Source: Peronospora farinosa (lineage: Eukaryota; Oomycota; Peronosporomycetes; Peronosporales; Peronosporaceae). From it: a stretch of DNA of 64,000 nt. Positions within the stretch are counted from its first letter, which is position 1, and every line of letters begins with the position of its first letter. The stretch is taken from contig CANTFK010000909.1 of assembly GCA_947646735.1 (NCBI GenBank), forward strand, positions 1-64,000, written 5' to 3'. The position numbers and the translations under genes were made by a program. Shown piece by piece: positions 30,340 through 40,122 of this stretch. Under the pieces are notes generated by a model that had not been told where the DNA came from, did not search any database, and saw nothing but the letters and a program-made list of their open reading frames with translations.

Positions 30340-31411
30340 CTACTGCGCTCCCGCATTTCCCGACCCATCTTGGGCAGGTGCTGAACCCGTGCGTCGTGCA
30401 CGCTGGTTTTTCGCACCTCCCTTCGGGTTGGGAGACCTTTTGCTGGCTGCCTTAGCACCAGAAGCAAGTTTGGCATAGCAACGAGCCATCATATGGCCTC
30501 GCTTGCCGCACTTGTAGCAGACCACGCCTGCATTGCCTAACTCCATAGGAGTGGCATCAGACCTTTCGGTCGACGGCCTGTAATAGGCTGTCGCCGAGGC
30601 GCTGTTGTAGGATTGCTCCTCAACCAAGGCAATGTCAATTTTCTCCTCCATCGTCGCTGACACCTTTCTGAAAAGGGCCTGATGCGATGGGCCATGCCTA
30701 AGTCCATTCATGAACGTAGCCACCTTGATACGTTCCGGTATCGGTTTCCCATTAATGAATGCCGACAGCGAACGCATCTCCTGCACAAATTCTTGCAGAG
30801 AGCGTTTCGCCTGTCGTGCTCCAAAGAAGCGCGCCATAAGCAACAGGCGGCTGATACATGGCGCGAATCTTTGTTTTAAAGATCGCCGATTATGGAAACG
30901 CATCAGCGTTTGCCATCAGCGCAGAGTAAGCCCACTCTGACGCTTTGCCACGCAAGTTGGACATGGCATACGACACCATTCTGGTGTCGTCTTCGATGAG
31001 CTGCGCCACTCCACATTGCTCCACTGCTAATAGCCAGTGAACAATCGTGTGAGGGCTAGTTCCATCGAACTTCGAAGGGTCCATCCGAATGGGCCTCGGT
31101 TGAGCAGGCCGGGCAGAGAGCGTCTCAACAGTTCTGTTGAGCGCCTCATTACGTGCTTGCTCAAGCCTAAGCTCATCCTGAGTCTTAGTGATGGACTCAG
31201 TGGTGGCTTGGCTGTTTACCTCGGACGCGTTTCTACGCTTTCCGAGCACAAACGCCTCAAATTGCTCCAACTGAGCAACATGTTGCTCAGGAGGACAATG
31301 CAAGAGGTTGACCAGGGCTTTTTCCCCAAGTCCTTGCGCCATATGCTCTGCCAACTCCCTATGATATTGGGAGAGGTGAGGGAAGTCACTCCAGTCCATG
31401 TTAAGGACCAT
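30340..31411 (-). pseudogene. gag: D1 Gag with zinc knuckle, split
   Basis: From ATG at 31409-31411 (MVLNMDWSDFPHLSQYHREL) the frame runs to a TAA at 30890-30892, the same in-frame stop found in D3 and D5. It encodes the capsid-like region (IRMDPSKFDGTSPHTIVHWLL). Gag continues at 30340-30889 with RSLQEFVQEMRSLSAF and the zinc knuckle CYKCGKRGHMMARC. D1 also lacks 11 bases near 30848 that are present in D3 and D5, adding a private frameshift. The basic tail is KRSPNPKGGAKNQRARR. Confidence 0.8.
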
Positions 31412-31471
31412 CTTATCAACACGCACGCTCAGAGAGACGGGTCGTGGGAAGGACCAACAAGTGCTACCAAG

Positions 31472-32063
31472 TGTAGACGGGTACTTCGAAACGAAACTAC
31501 CACGTACTACGCGTGCACACCTTTTAAGCAGCGCAAGGAAGCGGTTATGCCGTCTTACCTTCGCGTGCGAGGGTGGTTGGGAGGTTGGTCGACTGCTTAA
31601 GCAGTCGTACCACCAGTTGCCTCTCGCTTAAGCGAGAGTGCCACGAACTTCTTAACACTAAAGCACCGACGTCACGCAGAAGTCTTTCAACTTCTCGTGC
31701 GTAGTGTGTTTGTTTAAGTAAATACAAGACTGAGCTATATTTAATGAATTATAACTAAATATATACTTAACTACTGATTGGCATTATATATATATGTATA
31801 TATATAGATCGGATACGCGACTCTTTAGAAGCGTATCCTGTCGCATGATCTTAAATCTAGATTTAAGTTTGCAACTGACGTCCTTCTGAGACGTCGCGAT
31901 GCCTAGCTTCAACTAGCGTCATCCCTTCTTATGTGAATCCATCAATGGATATCACATTTGTGTATCGCACCCAAGTGACAGGTCAAAAGTAATCAAGGAT
32001 ACTTTTAGACCAAACATTAAGTATATTACTTAATGTTTACGTGTAACTAGATACTTTGTTACA
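31472..32063 (-). repeat. D1 5' LTR
   Basis: On the plus strand it starts TGTAGACGGG and ends TTTGTTACA, followed by the duplicated ACATT. It is preceded on the left by the complement of the primer-binding site (GTGCTACCAAG, 31461-31471). It contains perfect inverted repeats such as CTCTCGCTT/AAGCGAGAG at 31621-31638 and CGACTGCTT/AAGCAGTCG at 31590-31607. The region next to the internal sequence (31480-31545) differs from the D1 3' LTR and matches D3, so the two LTRs are mosaics. Confidence 0.88.
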
Positions 32064-32093
32064 ACATTCGTCTGAGTGAGGTTTAAACATTGG

Positions 32094-32690
32094 TGTAGAC
32101 GGGCACTTCTACGAAGTTGCCTCGTGATACTATCACGCACCTTCAGCACAAGCGAGGAAGCGGTTAGACCGTCTTACCTTCGCGTGCGAGGGTGGTTGTG
32201 TGGTTGGTCGACTACTTAAGCAGTCGTACCACCAGTTGCCTCTCGCTTAAGCAAGAGTGCAATGAACTTCTAAGACAAGAAGGCACCGACGTCACGTAGA
32301 AGCTTTTCTGCTTCGGTGTTTAAGTAAATACAAGACTGAGCTATATTTAATGAATTATAACTAAATATATACTTAACTACTGATTGGCATTCTATATATA
32401 TATGTATATATATAGATCGGATACGCGACTCTTTAGAAGCGTATCCTGTCGCATGATCTTAAATCTAGATTTAAGATCGCAACTGACGTCCTTCTGAGAC
32501 GTCGCGATGCCTAGCTTCAACTAGCGTCATCCCTTCTCATGTGAATCCATCAATGGATATCACATTCACGAGGGTAGACCACGTTTGTGTATCGCACCCA
32601 AGTGACAGGTCAAAAGTAATCATGGATACTTTTAGACCAAACATTAAGTATATTACTTAATGTTTACGTGTAACTAGATACCCTGTTACA
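32094..32690 (-). repeat. D2 3' LTR
   Basis: Plus-strand ends are TGTAGACGGGC and CCCTGTTACA, followed by CCATCCCCCG. It contains a perfect 24-bp palindrome (GATCTTAAATCT plus its complement, 32455-32478) and (TA)n near 32395-32412. It lies only 25 bp from the D1 TSD. Confidence 0.9.
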
Positions 32691-32796
32691 CCATCCCCCG
32701 TTTTAGAACGATGTTTACATTTTGTAAAACATCGCCTAAGAGACAGAGAGACTGACGAGCCGTTATAAACGCGCCGCTTTAGTCTACTCAACTCTC

Positions 32797-34117
32797 ATGT
32801 CACCGAAACGTGGTAAGGCTGATGGGTCGCCTGCAAAGGCACCCATGCAGTCCAGCACTAAGCGCACGCGCCGCGATTTATCGCAACCGTCGCAAAGTGC
32901 TTCAGGCACTGAGGTATATCTTCCATCTCACTATAATGTGGATGAATATCCATCTCTAATTGTAGATTACAATGAGACTACGCCATTGCCATCACCCCAA
33001 AGTGGAGATGAGCAAAGCGCATTGATGGGACTATATGTCCCCATCATTTGAGGCACCCGTCCTTCAGGAAGCTTCCATGCTTCCTGACAGCGAGGGTCAT
33101 GCCTCGTTGTCTGCTCCAACGAGCGCAGCGACTACAACTGAGCGCGCTGCTTCAGACAAAACAGCCGCGGCTAAACAGTAGGTAGGAGATTCGAATTGTC
33201 CACTTCTGTTATCCCTACTTCTGACGCCTTGACAATCCATAATGGAGAGTCAGACTCAGGCGAGGGTGAGCTAAAAGCTTCTTCGACTTCACAGTCGGTT
33301 TAACTAGCACGCCGTCGCGAGGGCAGCTACATGAGTGGTGGCTTTCCACCAATGCCACCGCCATCCGAGTGGTCACACTCGAGTGGTAATAGTGCGACGC
33401 TTCTAAAGCGTGCCACTATTGACGCTGATAAACTCTTTAGCCTCTTTCCATCATAGGAACGGCAGAGCAAAGCACGTGGTCGTGCTTTCCTATCCCCGTC
33501 GTGTTGCGTTCGAACATAACAATCGTCAAATACGAGGCAGAGATTCTGCGCCTTGTTACATCGCATGTAGATGCAGTGACACAGCGGTAACAGCGAATTA
33601 GCTTCGCTATGACGCGTGCAAGGGAATATTGAGTGATAACATACCCCAACTCCTTCTCGCTACGCCGCCATTACTAGTCCATCTGGATCTAGCAGAGCGA
33701 ATGCAGCTGGTGCTTCTGCTCGTAAGCAGCCACCAGCCCAGGCACGTCGACGCGCAACGTGTCAACCGGCACCCAAGATTCGAAGCTCTTCGGGTATCCT
33801 TTTTACTGCACAAAGATCTAAAGCTTTTTCTTCGCATGGCGATGGGCCAACAAACTTCCAACAAGGAAGCGTGTTTTCCCACCCGCATCCACCAACACAG
33901 GTGGCGCCCGATAGGAGCGACGATTACGCCCAAATAATCGCTGCTGCCTATCCTGTAGACATTCAGTCGCAGGCGGAGATTGCTGCGCTGAAAAAGGAGA
34001 TAGCGAATCTTTCGATTAAAGCCTAGCGACAGACTTCAGATCTACGCGCTGTAAATTTGGGGGATCATTAGGGGTACGACCGCCTGAAGCTCCGTTTGGA
34101 CATTTTTGAGCGACTAC
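32797..34117 (+). pseudogene. D2 antisense ORF, degenerate
   Basis: The first 80 codons (MSPKRGKADGSPAKAPMQSS...) follow D1 closely, then a frameshift near 33030 and several stops break it. The later region still matches D1 (SGGFPPMPPPSEW, then the YEAE block, a Lys/Gln linker and the coiled-coil end near 33970-34110). Like D1 it has a stop (TAA near 33302) between the two halves, and the GTGAGC...CTAG boundaries of the proposed 42-nt intron are present. It shows that the antisense ORF is a stable part of family D. Confidence 0.7.
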
Positions 34118-34358
34118 ACTCACTGTGCGCGGGAAGACTGAAAACAGCTTCCGTGGAGCAGTTAGGTGCTTTTCATAAAGCTCGCTGCGCGGATCGCTTT
34201 CAAGAGGCCGGCAACAGTTGGTTCAGCGCTTTAAGCGGCCGACAAATGCAATTACAACCCTCGAACGCAAAGTTAAGACGGTCTAACCGCTTCCTTGCGC
34301 TGCTTGAAGGTGTGCACGCGTAGTACGTGGTAGTTTCGTTTCGAAGTACCCGTCTACA
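34118..34358 (+). repeat. D3 5' LTR, 3' portion
   Basis: Its first part (GCGGGAAGACTGAAAACAGC, ...CGGCAACAGTTGGTTCAGCGC) is the complement of the D4 LTR around 39600-39700. Its end (AGTACCCGTCTACA) matches D1. The primer-binding site TGGTAGCAC follows at 34361. Confidence 0.8.
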
Positions 34359-34418
34359 CTTGGTAGCACTTGTTGGTCCTTCCCACGACCCGTCTCTCTG
34401 AGCGTGCGTGTTGTTAAG

Positions 34419-35501
34419 ATGGTCCTTAACATGGACTGGAGTGACTTCCCTCACCTCTCCCAATATCATAGGGAGTTGGCAGAGCATATGGCGCAGGGAC
34501 TTGGGGAAAAAGCCCTGGTCAACCTCTTGCATTGTCCTCCTGAGCAACATGTTGCTCAGTTGGAGCAATTTGAGGCGTTTGTGCTCGGAAAGCGTAGAAA
34601 CGCGTCCGAGGTAAACAGCCAAGCCACCACTGAGTCCATCACTAAGACTCAGGATGAGCTTAGGCTTGAGCAAGCACGTAATGAGGCGCTCAACAGAACT
34701 GTTGAGACGCTCTCTGCCCGGCCTGCTCAACCGAGGCCCATTCGGATGGACCCTCCGAAGTTCGATGGAACTAGCCCTCACACGATTGTTCACTGGCTAT
34801 TAGCAGTGGAGCAATGTGGAGTGGCGCAGCTCATCGAAGACGACACCAGAATGGTGTCGTATGCCATGTCCAACTTGCGTGGCAAAGCGTCAGAGTGGGC
34901 TTACTCTGCGCTGATGGCAAACGCTGATGCGTTTCCATAATCGGCGATCTTTAAAACAAAGATTCGCGCCATGTATCAGCCGCCTAACAACGAAGTGTTG
35001 CTTATGGCGCGCTTCTTTGGAGCACGACAGGCGAAACGCTCTCTGCAAGAATTTGTGCAGGAGATGCGTTCGCTGTCGGCATCCATTAATGGGAAACCGA
35101 TACCGGAACGTATCAAGGTGGCCACGTTCATGAATGGACTTAGGCACGGCCCATCGCATCAGGCCCTTTTCAGAAAGGTGTCAGCGACGATGGAGGAGAA
35201 AATTGACATTGCCTTGGTTGAGGAGCAATCCTACAACAGCGCCTCGGCGACAGCCTATTACAGGCCGTCGACCGAAAGGTCTGATGCCACTCCTATGGAG
35301 TTAGGCAATGCAGATGTGATCTGCTACAAGTGCGGCAAGCGAGGCCATATGATGGCTCGCTGCTATGCCAAAGTAGCTGCTGGTGCTAAGGCAGCCAGCA
35401 AAAGGTCTCCCAACCCGAAGGGAGGTGCGAAAAACCAGCGTGCACGACGCACGGGTTCAGCACCTGCCCAAGATGGGTCGGGAAATGCGGGAGCGCAGTA
35501 G
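34419..35501 (+). pseudogene. gag: D3 Gag with one in-frame stop and a zinc knuckle
   Basis: The frame from ATG 34419 (MVLNMDWSDFPHLSQYHREL) encodes capsid-like sequence (FDGTSPHTIVHWLLAVEQCG) to TAA 34938-34940. It then stays open in the same frame (SAIFKTKIRAMYQ, RSLQEFVQEMRSL) to the CX2CX4HX4C knuckle CYKCGKRGHMMARC and a basic tail ending GNAGAQ. Apart from that TAA it is uninterrupted over 360 codons. The stop is at the same place in D1 and D5. It is either a shared inactivating change or a recoding point; the context TAA-TCG is not a classic readthrough signal. Confidence 0.85.
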
Positions 35502-35551
35502 GGGCAGGATGCCCTACTGTCGCGGACTCTGAAGCTACCCCTAAGTTCAGA

Positions 35552-35848
35552 GTGATCGAACAAATGGGTAGCATAGTCCCTGAGGTTCCGAAAGGTCGGA
35601 CCTCAACCCTTTTGGTCTATAGCGCTCGAGTACGAGGCTATGACCAAGTGATGACCCTTCTCGTGGATTCGGGTGCATCACAAAACTTTGTGAAACTCGC
35701 GGCTCTGAAAAGGAGACCGGCGAGTTATGAGTCGCTTTGCCAGGATGGCAAGCGAAAAGAGGCGATCGTTCGTTTAGCGAACGGCTCGCTCGTTAAATCG
35801 GAGGGAGTCAAGTTGAATTCGCCTTCAACTTCAGTGACTTTTCTGTAA
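35552..35848 (+). CDS. D3 aspartic protease, N-terminal half
   Basis: This 98-residue frame contains VMTLLVDSGASQNFVKLAAL (retropepsin DSGA) and EAIVRLANGSLVKSEG. It ends at TAA 35846-35848. The next motif, LILGMPWLAKHQPW, lies in the pol frame from 35862, reached by a +1 change near TTTTCTG. The frame relative to Gag also changes in the 50-bp gap before it. Confidence 0.8.
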   Translation: MIEQMGSIVPEVPKGRTSTLLVYSARVRGYDQVMTLLVDSGASQNFVKLAALKRRPASYESLCQDGKRKEAIVRLANGSLVKSEGVKLNSPSTSVTFL

Positions 35849-35861
35849 AGAGAAGTTCACA

Positions 35862-37811
35862 GTGCTAGGTATGGAGAGTCCGTATGACCTCATCCTAGGC
35901 ATGCCTTGGTTGGCTAAACACCAACCATGGATAGACTGGCGTACACGCACAGTCGCCAGCTCTACGCAAGACACCGGAAAGGATGTGCTCTTGCGAGAGG
36001 CTTATGTGGCTGATGCTGTGTCCAACACAGTCGAGGGTGCGATGACGGTATGTCAATCGACACCAGGAACTACCCAGCTCGTGAAGCCTGGAGTAGTTGG
36101 AAGTGCACTGGCGGAAAGCCAGGTGACACATATTCCTACCCAGGTCGAAAAGACTGGTGTAGTGAATGGGGCGATGACAGATCGTAATGCGTCCAATAGT
36201 TTGGCACAGATACGAGATCCTGTGGCAGTTGATGGTGGGCTGACAGGAAGTCAAGCGCCACAAGAACCGGCACAGAGCCAAGAGCCTGGTGCGGTTGGAA
36301 GAAGTGCGTTGTCTAATACAGCAACGACACCTTCTTCCAGGTCAAAGGTCGTGGTGACTCGAAGAACGAGCACCATACGTATTAAGATGATCAAGGGCAC
36401 GTCGAAACGAGTGACCCTTGGCTCAGTCTCGGTCCAAGAGGACGGACCTACGAACGAGTTGTTCGAGGCCGTCGAAGACAAAATGCCGGAGGCATCCTCA
36501 GTTGAGGTGCTCCAACTTGTATTGGCATCTGCCGAGGAGATAGTAAATCTCTCGGAGATGACGTGGGATCTGTTCCTGTCCGAACTAAAAGAAGGAAAGA
36601 TCCACGAGATAGTCGCACCAGTTCCAGAAGAGAACGTGGTGGACTGTTGCTCTTCATCCACAATGGATGAGAGCGTCTTGGAGACCGACAAAAAGAAACG
36701 GTTCTCTGCTCAAGGCTGGGATGCCTTGAAGGACAGTCCGTTCTATGATGTTCTGTGGAAACACCGTGATGTGTTTTCAGCAGAAGTGCCGAGCCGCCTA
36801 CCGGCCGATAGGGGCATCAGGCACGAAATTGACCTGGAGACTGGCACCAAGTATTGTGTGACCAGGCAATGGCCGTTGCCGAAGGAACAAGTCGATTACA
36901 TCGATGAGTTCTTCGACAAGCGAGCCAAGGCGGGACATGTACGTGAGAGCAAGTCGCCTCACTGCAGCCCGACCTTCTGTGTGCGTAAAGCCAAGGGTGG
37001 ATGGCGCGTGGTTCATGCTTATAATAAGCTGAACACGGCCACCATCCCGGCTCAATCGCCGATCCCGCGGAAAGATGTTTTGTTGAATTCCATGGGAAAG
37101 TCAACTATCTTTTCCGCGTTGGATCTGAAGGATGGCTACTATCAGGTTCTCATGAGAGATACTAATGTAGCCAAAACGGCAGTAAGCACCCCAAGCGGTA
37201 TGCTGTGGGAGTGGCTTGTGATGCCACAAGGGTTGAAAAATGCTCCGGCAACATTCAACCGAGTGGTGGCTCACGTGATGCGTCAGCACCGTGCCTACGC
37301 GCCCCATTACTTTGACGATGTATTCGTGCATAGTAGGGCGGAGGACGGTCTGAGCGCGATAGAGTCGCACAAGCGCCATTTAGACGCTGTGTTGCAGACT
37401 CTGGGTGACGCCCAATTATACGTGAACTTGCAAAAGTGCGTAATAGGGGTCCCCGAGATACCGGTACTGGGCTGCATCGTAGGTGCACATGGTGTACGAG
37501 CAGACCCAGAAAAGGTAAAGGCTGTAAAGGAATGGCCAGTCCCACGACATGTGAAGGATCTGCGCCAATTCCTTGGGCTCGCTAATTACTTGCATAAGTA
37601 CAGAAAGAATTATGCGGAGCAGACTAAGCCATTGTCTGAACTTTTGAAAAAGGATACAGAATGGACTTGGTCAAAGGAGCAAGAAGATGCGTTCACTTCA
37701 GTGAAGCAATCTCTTGTAGAGGCACCGGTCTTGGCATTGCCAGACGCGGATAAGCCCTTTAGCGTCGTCTGCGATGCAAGCAATTTTGCCATCGGCAGCG
37801 CGCTCATGTAG
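35862..37811 (+). CDS. pol: D3 Pol: protease end, linker, RT and start of RNase H
   Basis: A 649-residue open frame, the longest intact pol stretch of family D in the window. It has the protease distal motif (YDLILGMPWL, residues 7-16), a 280-residue acidic linker, then RT from about residue 290: YCVTRQWPLPKEQVDYIDEFF, WRVVHAYNKLNT, FSALDLKDGYYQVLM (first catalytic Asp), FNRVVAHVMRQHR, YFDDVFVHS (catalytic pair), FLGLANYLHKY. The RNase H start is VVCDASNFAIGSALM. It stops at a TAG (37809-37811) where D5 has CAG. Confidence 0.85.
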   Translation: MLGMESPYDLILGMPWLAKHQPWIDWRTRTVASSTQDTGKDVLLREAYVADAVSNTVEGAMTVCQSTPGTTQLVKPGVVGSALAESQVTHIPTQVEKTGVVNGAMTDRNASNSLAQIRDPVAVDGGLTGSQAPQEPAQSQEPGAVGRSALSNTATTPSSRSKVVVTRRTSTIRIKMIKGTSKRVTLGSVSVQEDGPTNELFEAVEDKMPEASSVEVLQLVLASAEEIVNLSEMTWDLFLSELKEGKIHEIVAPVPEENVVDCCSSSTMDESVLETDKKKRFSAQGWDALKDSPFYDVLWKHRDVFSAEVPSRLPADRGIRHEIDLETGTKYCVTRQWPLPKEQVDYIDEFFDKRAKAGHVRESKSPHCSPTFCVRKAKGGWRVVHAYNKLNTATIPAQSPIPRKDVLLNSMGKSTIFSALDLKDGYYQVLMRDTNVAKTAVSTPSGMLWEWLVMPQGLKNAPATFNRVVAHVMRQHRAYAPHYFDDVFVHSRAEDGLSAIESHKRHLDAVLQTLGDAQLYVNLQKCVIGVPEIPVLGCIVGAHGVRADPEKVKAVKEWPVPRHVKDLRQFLGLANYLHKYRKNYAEQTKPLSELLKKDTEWTWSKEQEDAFTSVKQSLVEAPVLALPDADKPFSVVCDASNFAIGSALM

Positions 37812-38232
37812 AAGGATGACAACGTCGTTGACCGTGTCATTTCTTATCAGTCTCGGCTTTTAAAAGCTGCAGAGCTGAACTACCCTGTGCATGACAAGGA
37901 GCTATTTTCAATTAAGTATGCCCTTGTGAAGTTTCGGGTGCACCTCTTGGGCACCAAACCTTTTGTGGTTTATACGGATCACGCATCACTGCGTACCGCT
38001 ATAAATTCACCACACCTCTCGCCGAGAATGGCAAGATGGCTACCACTCTTCTCTGAATTTAATTTCAAAGTTGAATATAAGCCGGGTAAGTCGAATGTCT
38101 TGGCTGACGCGTTATCGCGCAGACCAGACTTCGAGGCAAGACACCAGGATAGTGTGTCTCGTTCGAAAGCACAAGGTAAGTCGTCAACATTGGCAGCCAT
38201 GAAGGCCTACCATGTGACGAGCTCAATGGCCT
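37812..38232 (+). pseudogene. pol: D3 RNase H, C-terminal part
   Basis: In the same frame after the TAG: YQSRLLKAAELNYPVHDKEL (Glu motif), YTDHASLRTAINS (Asp) and NVLADALSRRPDFEARHQD (last Asp). Sequence homology ends at about 38232, where LTR sequence begins, so integrase is missing. The motif set is complete. Confidence 0.8.
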
Positions 38233-38236
38233 CCAT

Positions 38237-38729
38237 ATGCGATACACAAATGTGATCCACCCTCGTGAATGTGATATCCATTGATGAATTCACATGAGAA
38301 GGGATGACGCTAGTTGAAGCTAGGCATCGCGACGTCTCAGAAGGACGTCAGTTTCGATCTTAAATCTAGATTTAAGATCATGCGACAGGATACGCTTCTA
38401 AAGAGTCGCGTATCCGATCTATATATATATATATATATATAATGCCAATCAGTAGTTAAGTATATATTTAGTTATAATTCATTAAATATAGCTCAGCTTG
38501 AATTTGCTAAACACCGAAGCACCACGCACGAGAAGCTGAAGAAGCTTCGGTGCCTTCTTGTCTTAGAAGTTCGTTGCACTCTCGCTTATGCGAAAGACAA
38601 CTGGTGGTACGACTGCGTAAGCAGTCGACCAACATCCTAACCACCCTCGCACGCGAAGGTAAGACGGTATAACCACTTCCTCGCTTGTGCTGAAGGTGTG
38701 TGCTAGTAGCACGAGGCAACTTCGTAGAA
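38237..38729 (+). repeat. D-family LTR piece joined to D3 RNase H
   Basis: It runs from the TGCGATACACAAATGTG segment in the middle of a D LTR to GGCAACTTCGTAGAA, just short of the LTR end. It includes an AT dinucleotide run (38421-38441) and the palindromic stretches typical of the family. Both ends are internal to the LTR, so it is a fragment. Confidence 0.8.
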
Positions 38730-39484
38730 CTACAAAGGAAATGGCGGTGGGAGCGGAGGTGTAAACACATCTAAAAACGTATAACAAGAGGATACTTAGC
38801 GCCAGCGAACCTGAAAGGCAGGAATTGCTTTGGCTCTTAAAAATCCTGGGATTAAGCGAAACCACTACAAGAACAAGGAATTGAGGGTGGAGGACGAATA
38901 AATCTGTTGTTTACGGGGCACACGGATTCAAGTGCGAGAGAATTGTCAAGAACCAGATGTGATAACGACGCCACTAAACAACGCGAGAAGCTGGAATGAA
39001 CTTACGTAAGTGCAGGAATCACAACGTAGGACGGTGGAAGTACAATGAAAATTTTACGTACACACAATTTGAACAGAATTGAAGGAAAGGTACCAGCCCG
39101 AATACCGAATCTACGATACTGGTGCAATCGACACTTGGTCGGTAATAAGAGGTGATTTGTGTGTTACCAAGATGAAGGGCAGTTAAGGTCAAAGTCGCAA
39201 TACTAGCTGACAAATAATCTGGTTGACAATCCAGGCCGCAACCTTTGATCTAGTTATGTCAGTTAGTCACGACATGCAAAATCTTCCATTTTTATCTACC
39301 AGACATCCTGCTACTACTAACGGTCAAATAGGCTCGTCAGCCTCTCTCTTACAATCTTCTAACGTGGCTTGTACAAATGTGTACGAGCACGCGTATGCGC
39401 ACAAATCCCGGCCTACTGCGCATTAGCACAAGACGCATAAGCACCTATTAGAATCGGTACAACGAACTAAAGGGTAACCATTTA
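38730..39484. other. Unassigned 755-bp stretch
   Basis: It matches none of the element families in the window. The longest frame is 67 codons (39223-39426), with nothing recognisable. It may be remnant host intergenic DNA or a very old element. Confidence 0.5.
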
Positions 39485-40066
39485 GGTAAACGGTCACTTC
39501 TTAGAAGCTGCCACGTGCTACGCAAGCACACACCTACAAGCAGCGTGAGAAAACGGTTATACCGTCTTACCTCCGCGTGCGGTGGTGGTGGTGTTGATTG
39601 GCCGCTTAAAGCGCTGAACCAACTGTTGCCGGCCTCTTGAGAGCAAACCGCGCAAGAAAACAAACATCTAACTGCGTCGCGAAAGCTGTTTTCAGTCTTC
39701 CTGCGCGTAGTCGTAAATTCAAGACTGACTTATAGATAATCGAAAATTACTCAATATAACTCTAGCTTTTGATTAATTAAATGTAAACGTCGGATACGCG
39801 TCTCTTTCGATGCGTGCCCTTACGTGCGAGCTTTTATATGTTTAACCTCGCAGATGGTGTCCGTCTGAAGTGTCACTATGACGCCTAGTCCGAACTGAGT
39901 TCATCATCGTCGAATGTGAATCCATCCACGGATATCACATTCACGAGGGTGTGTCACATTGATGTGCCTCACCCAAGTGGGCAATCTAAGGTAAAACGTA
40001 CCCTTTTAGACCTCCCCGTTTAGTATCATATACTTAACGGACTCGTGCAACTATTAGCCCGTTACA
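39485..40066 (-). repeat. D4 3' LTR, diverged subtype
   Basis: It aligns end to end with the D1 LTR but with many differences, especially around 39590-39720 and 39840-39900. The end AGCCCGTTACA and the following CCATCCCCC are conserved. The left terminus (GGTAAACGG for TGTAGACGG) is mutated. Confidence 0.75.
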
Positions 40067-40122
40067 CCATCCCCCTCTTCAAGACGACTTTTGCAATTTT
40101 GTTAAACATTGAAAAAGAGACG

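Larger units (their letters stand above)
16417..32063 (-). mobile_element. Element D1: chromodomain Ty3/Gypsy retrotransposon, interrupted by a LINE
   Basis: A complete minus-strand element: 5' LTR 31472-32063, gag, protease, pol, antisense ORF, polypurine tract, 3' LTR 16417-17010. It is flanked by the 5-bp duplication ACATT (16412-16416 and 32064-32068). A LINE (21562-29083) interrupts pol before the RT domain. The LTR ends TGTAAC...TACA and the primer-binding site match family C. Gag and pol carry stops and frameshifts, several of them shared with D3, D4 or D5. Confidence 0.92.
32094..34117 (-). mobile_element. Element D2: truncated 3' end of a D element
   Basis: It consists of a 3' LTR (32094-32690), a polypurine-tract complement and the antisense-ORF/chromodomain region, all in the same order as D1. 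It is cut at about 34117 inside the antisense ORF, where it joins the LTR fragment of D3 head to head. Gag and most of pol are missing. Confidence 0.85.
34118..38729 (+). mobile_element. Element D3: rearranged D copy with LTR fragments at both ends
   Basis: It has a 3' portion of a 5' LTR (34118-34358), primer-binding site, gag, protease, RT and most of RNase H. At about 38232 coding sequence jumps directly into the middle of a D LTR (38237-38729). Integrase, chromodomain and antisense ORF are deleted. The 5' LTR fragment is of the subtype seen in D4. No TSD is recognisable at either end, consistent with secondary rearrangement. Confidence 0.85.

Noticed and set aside
38421..38441. AT-dinucleotide run as a functional element
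   Set aside because: Simple repeat present at the same place with different lengths in all D LTRs. No separate function can be supported.
38970..39190. A frame reading YDTGAIDTWSVIRGDL, vaguely like a Copia protease motif
   Set aside because: Only a few residues fit, the frame is short and no Copia RT or integrase motif is nearby.
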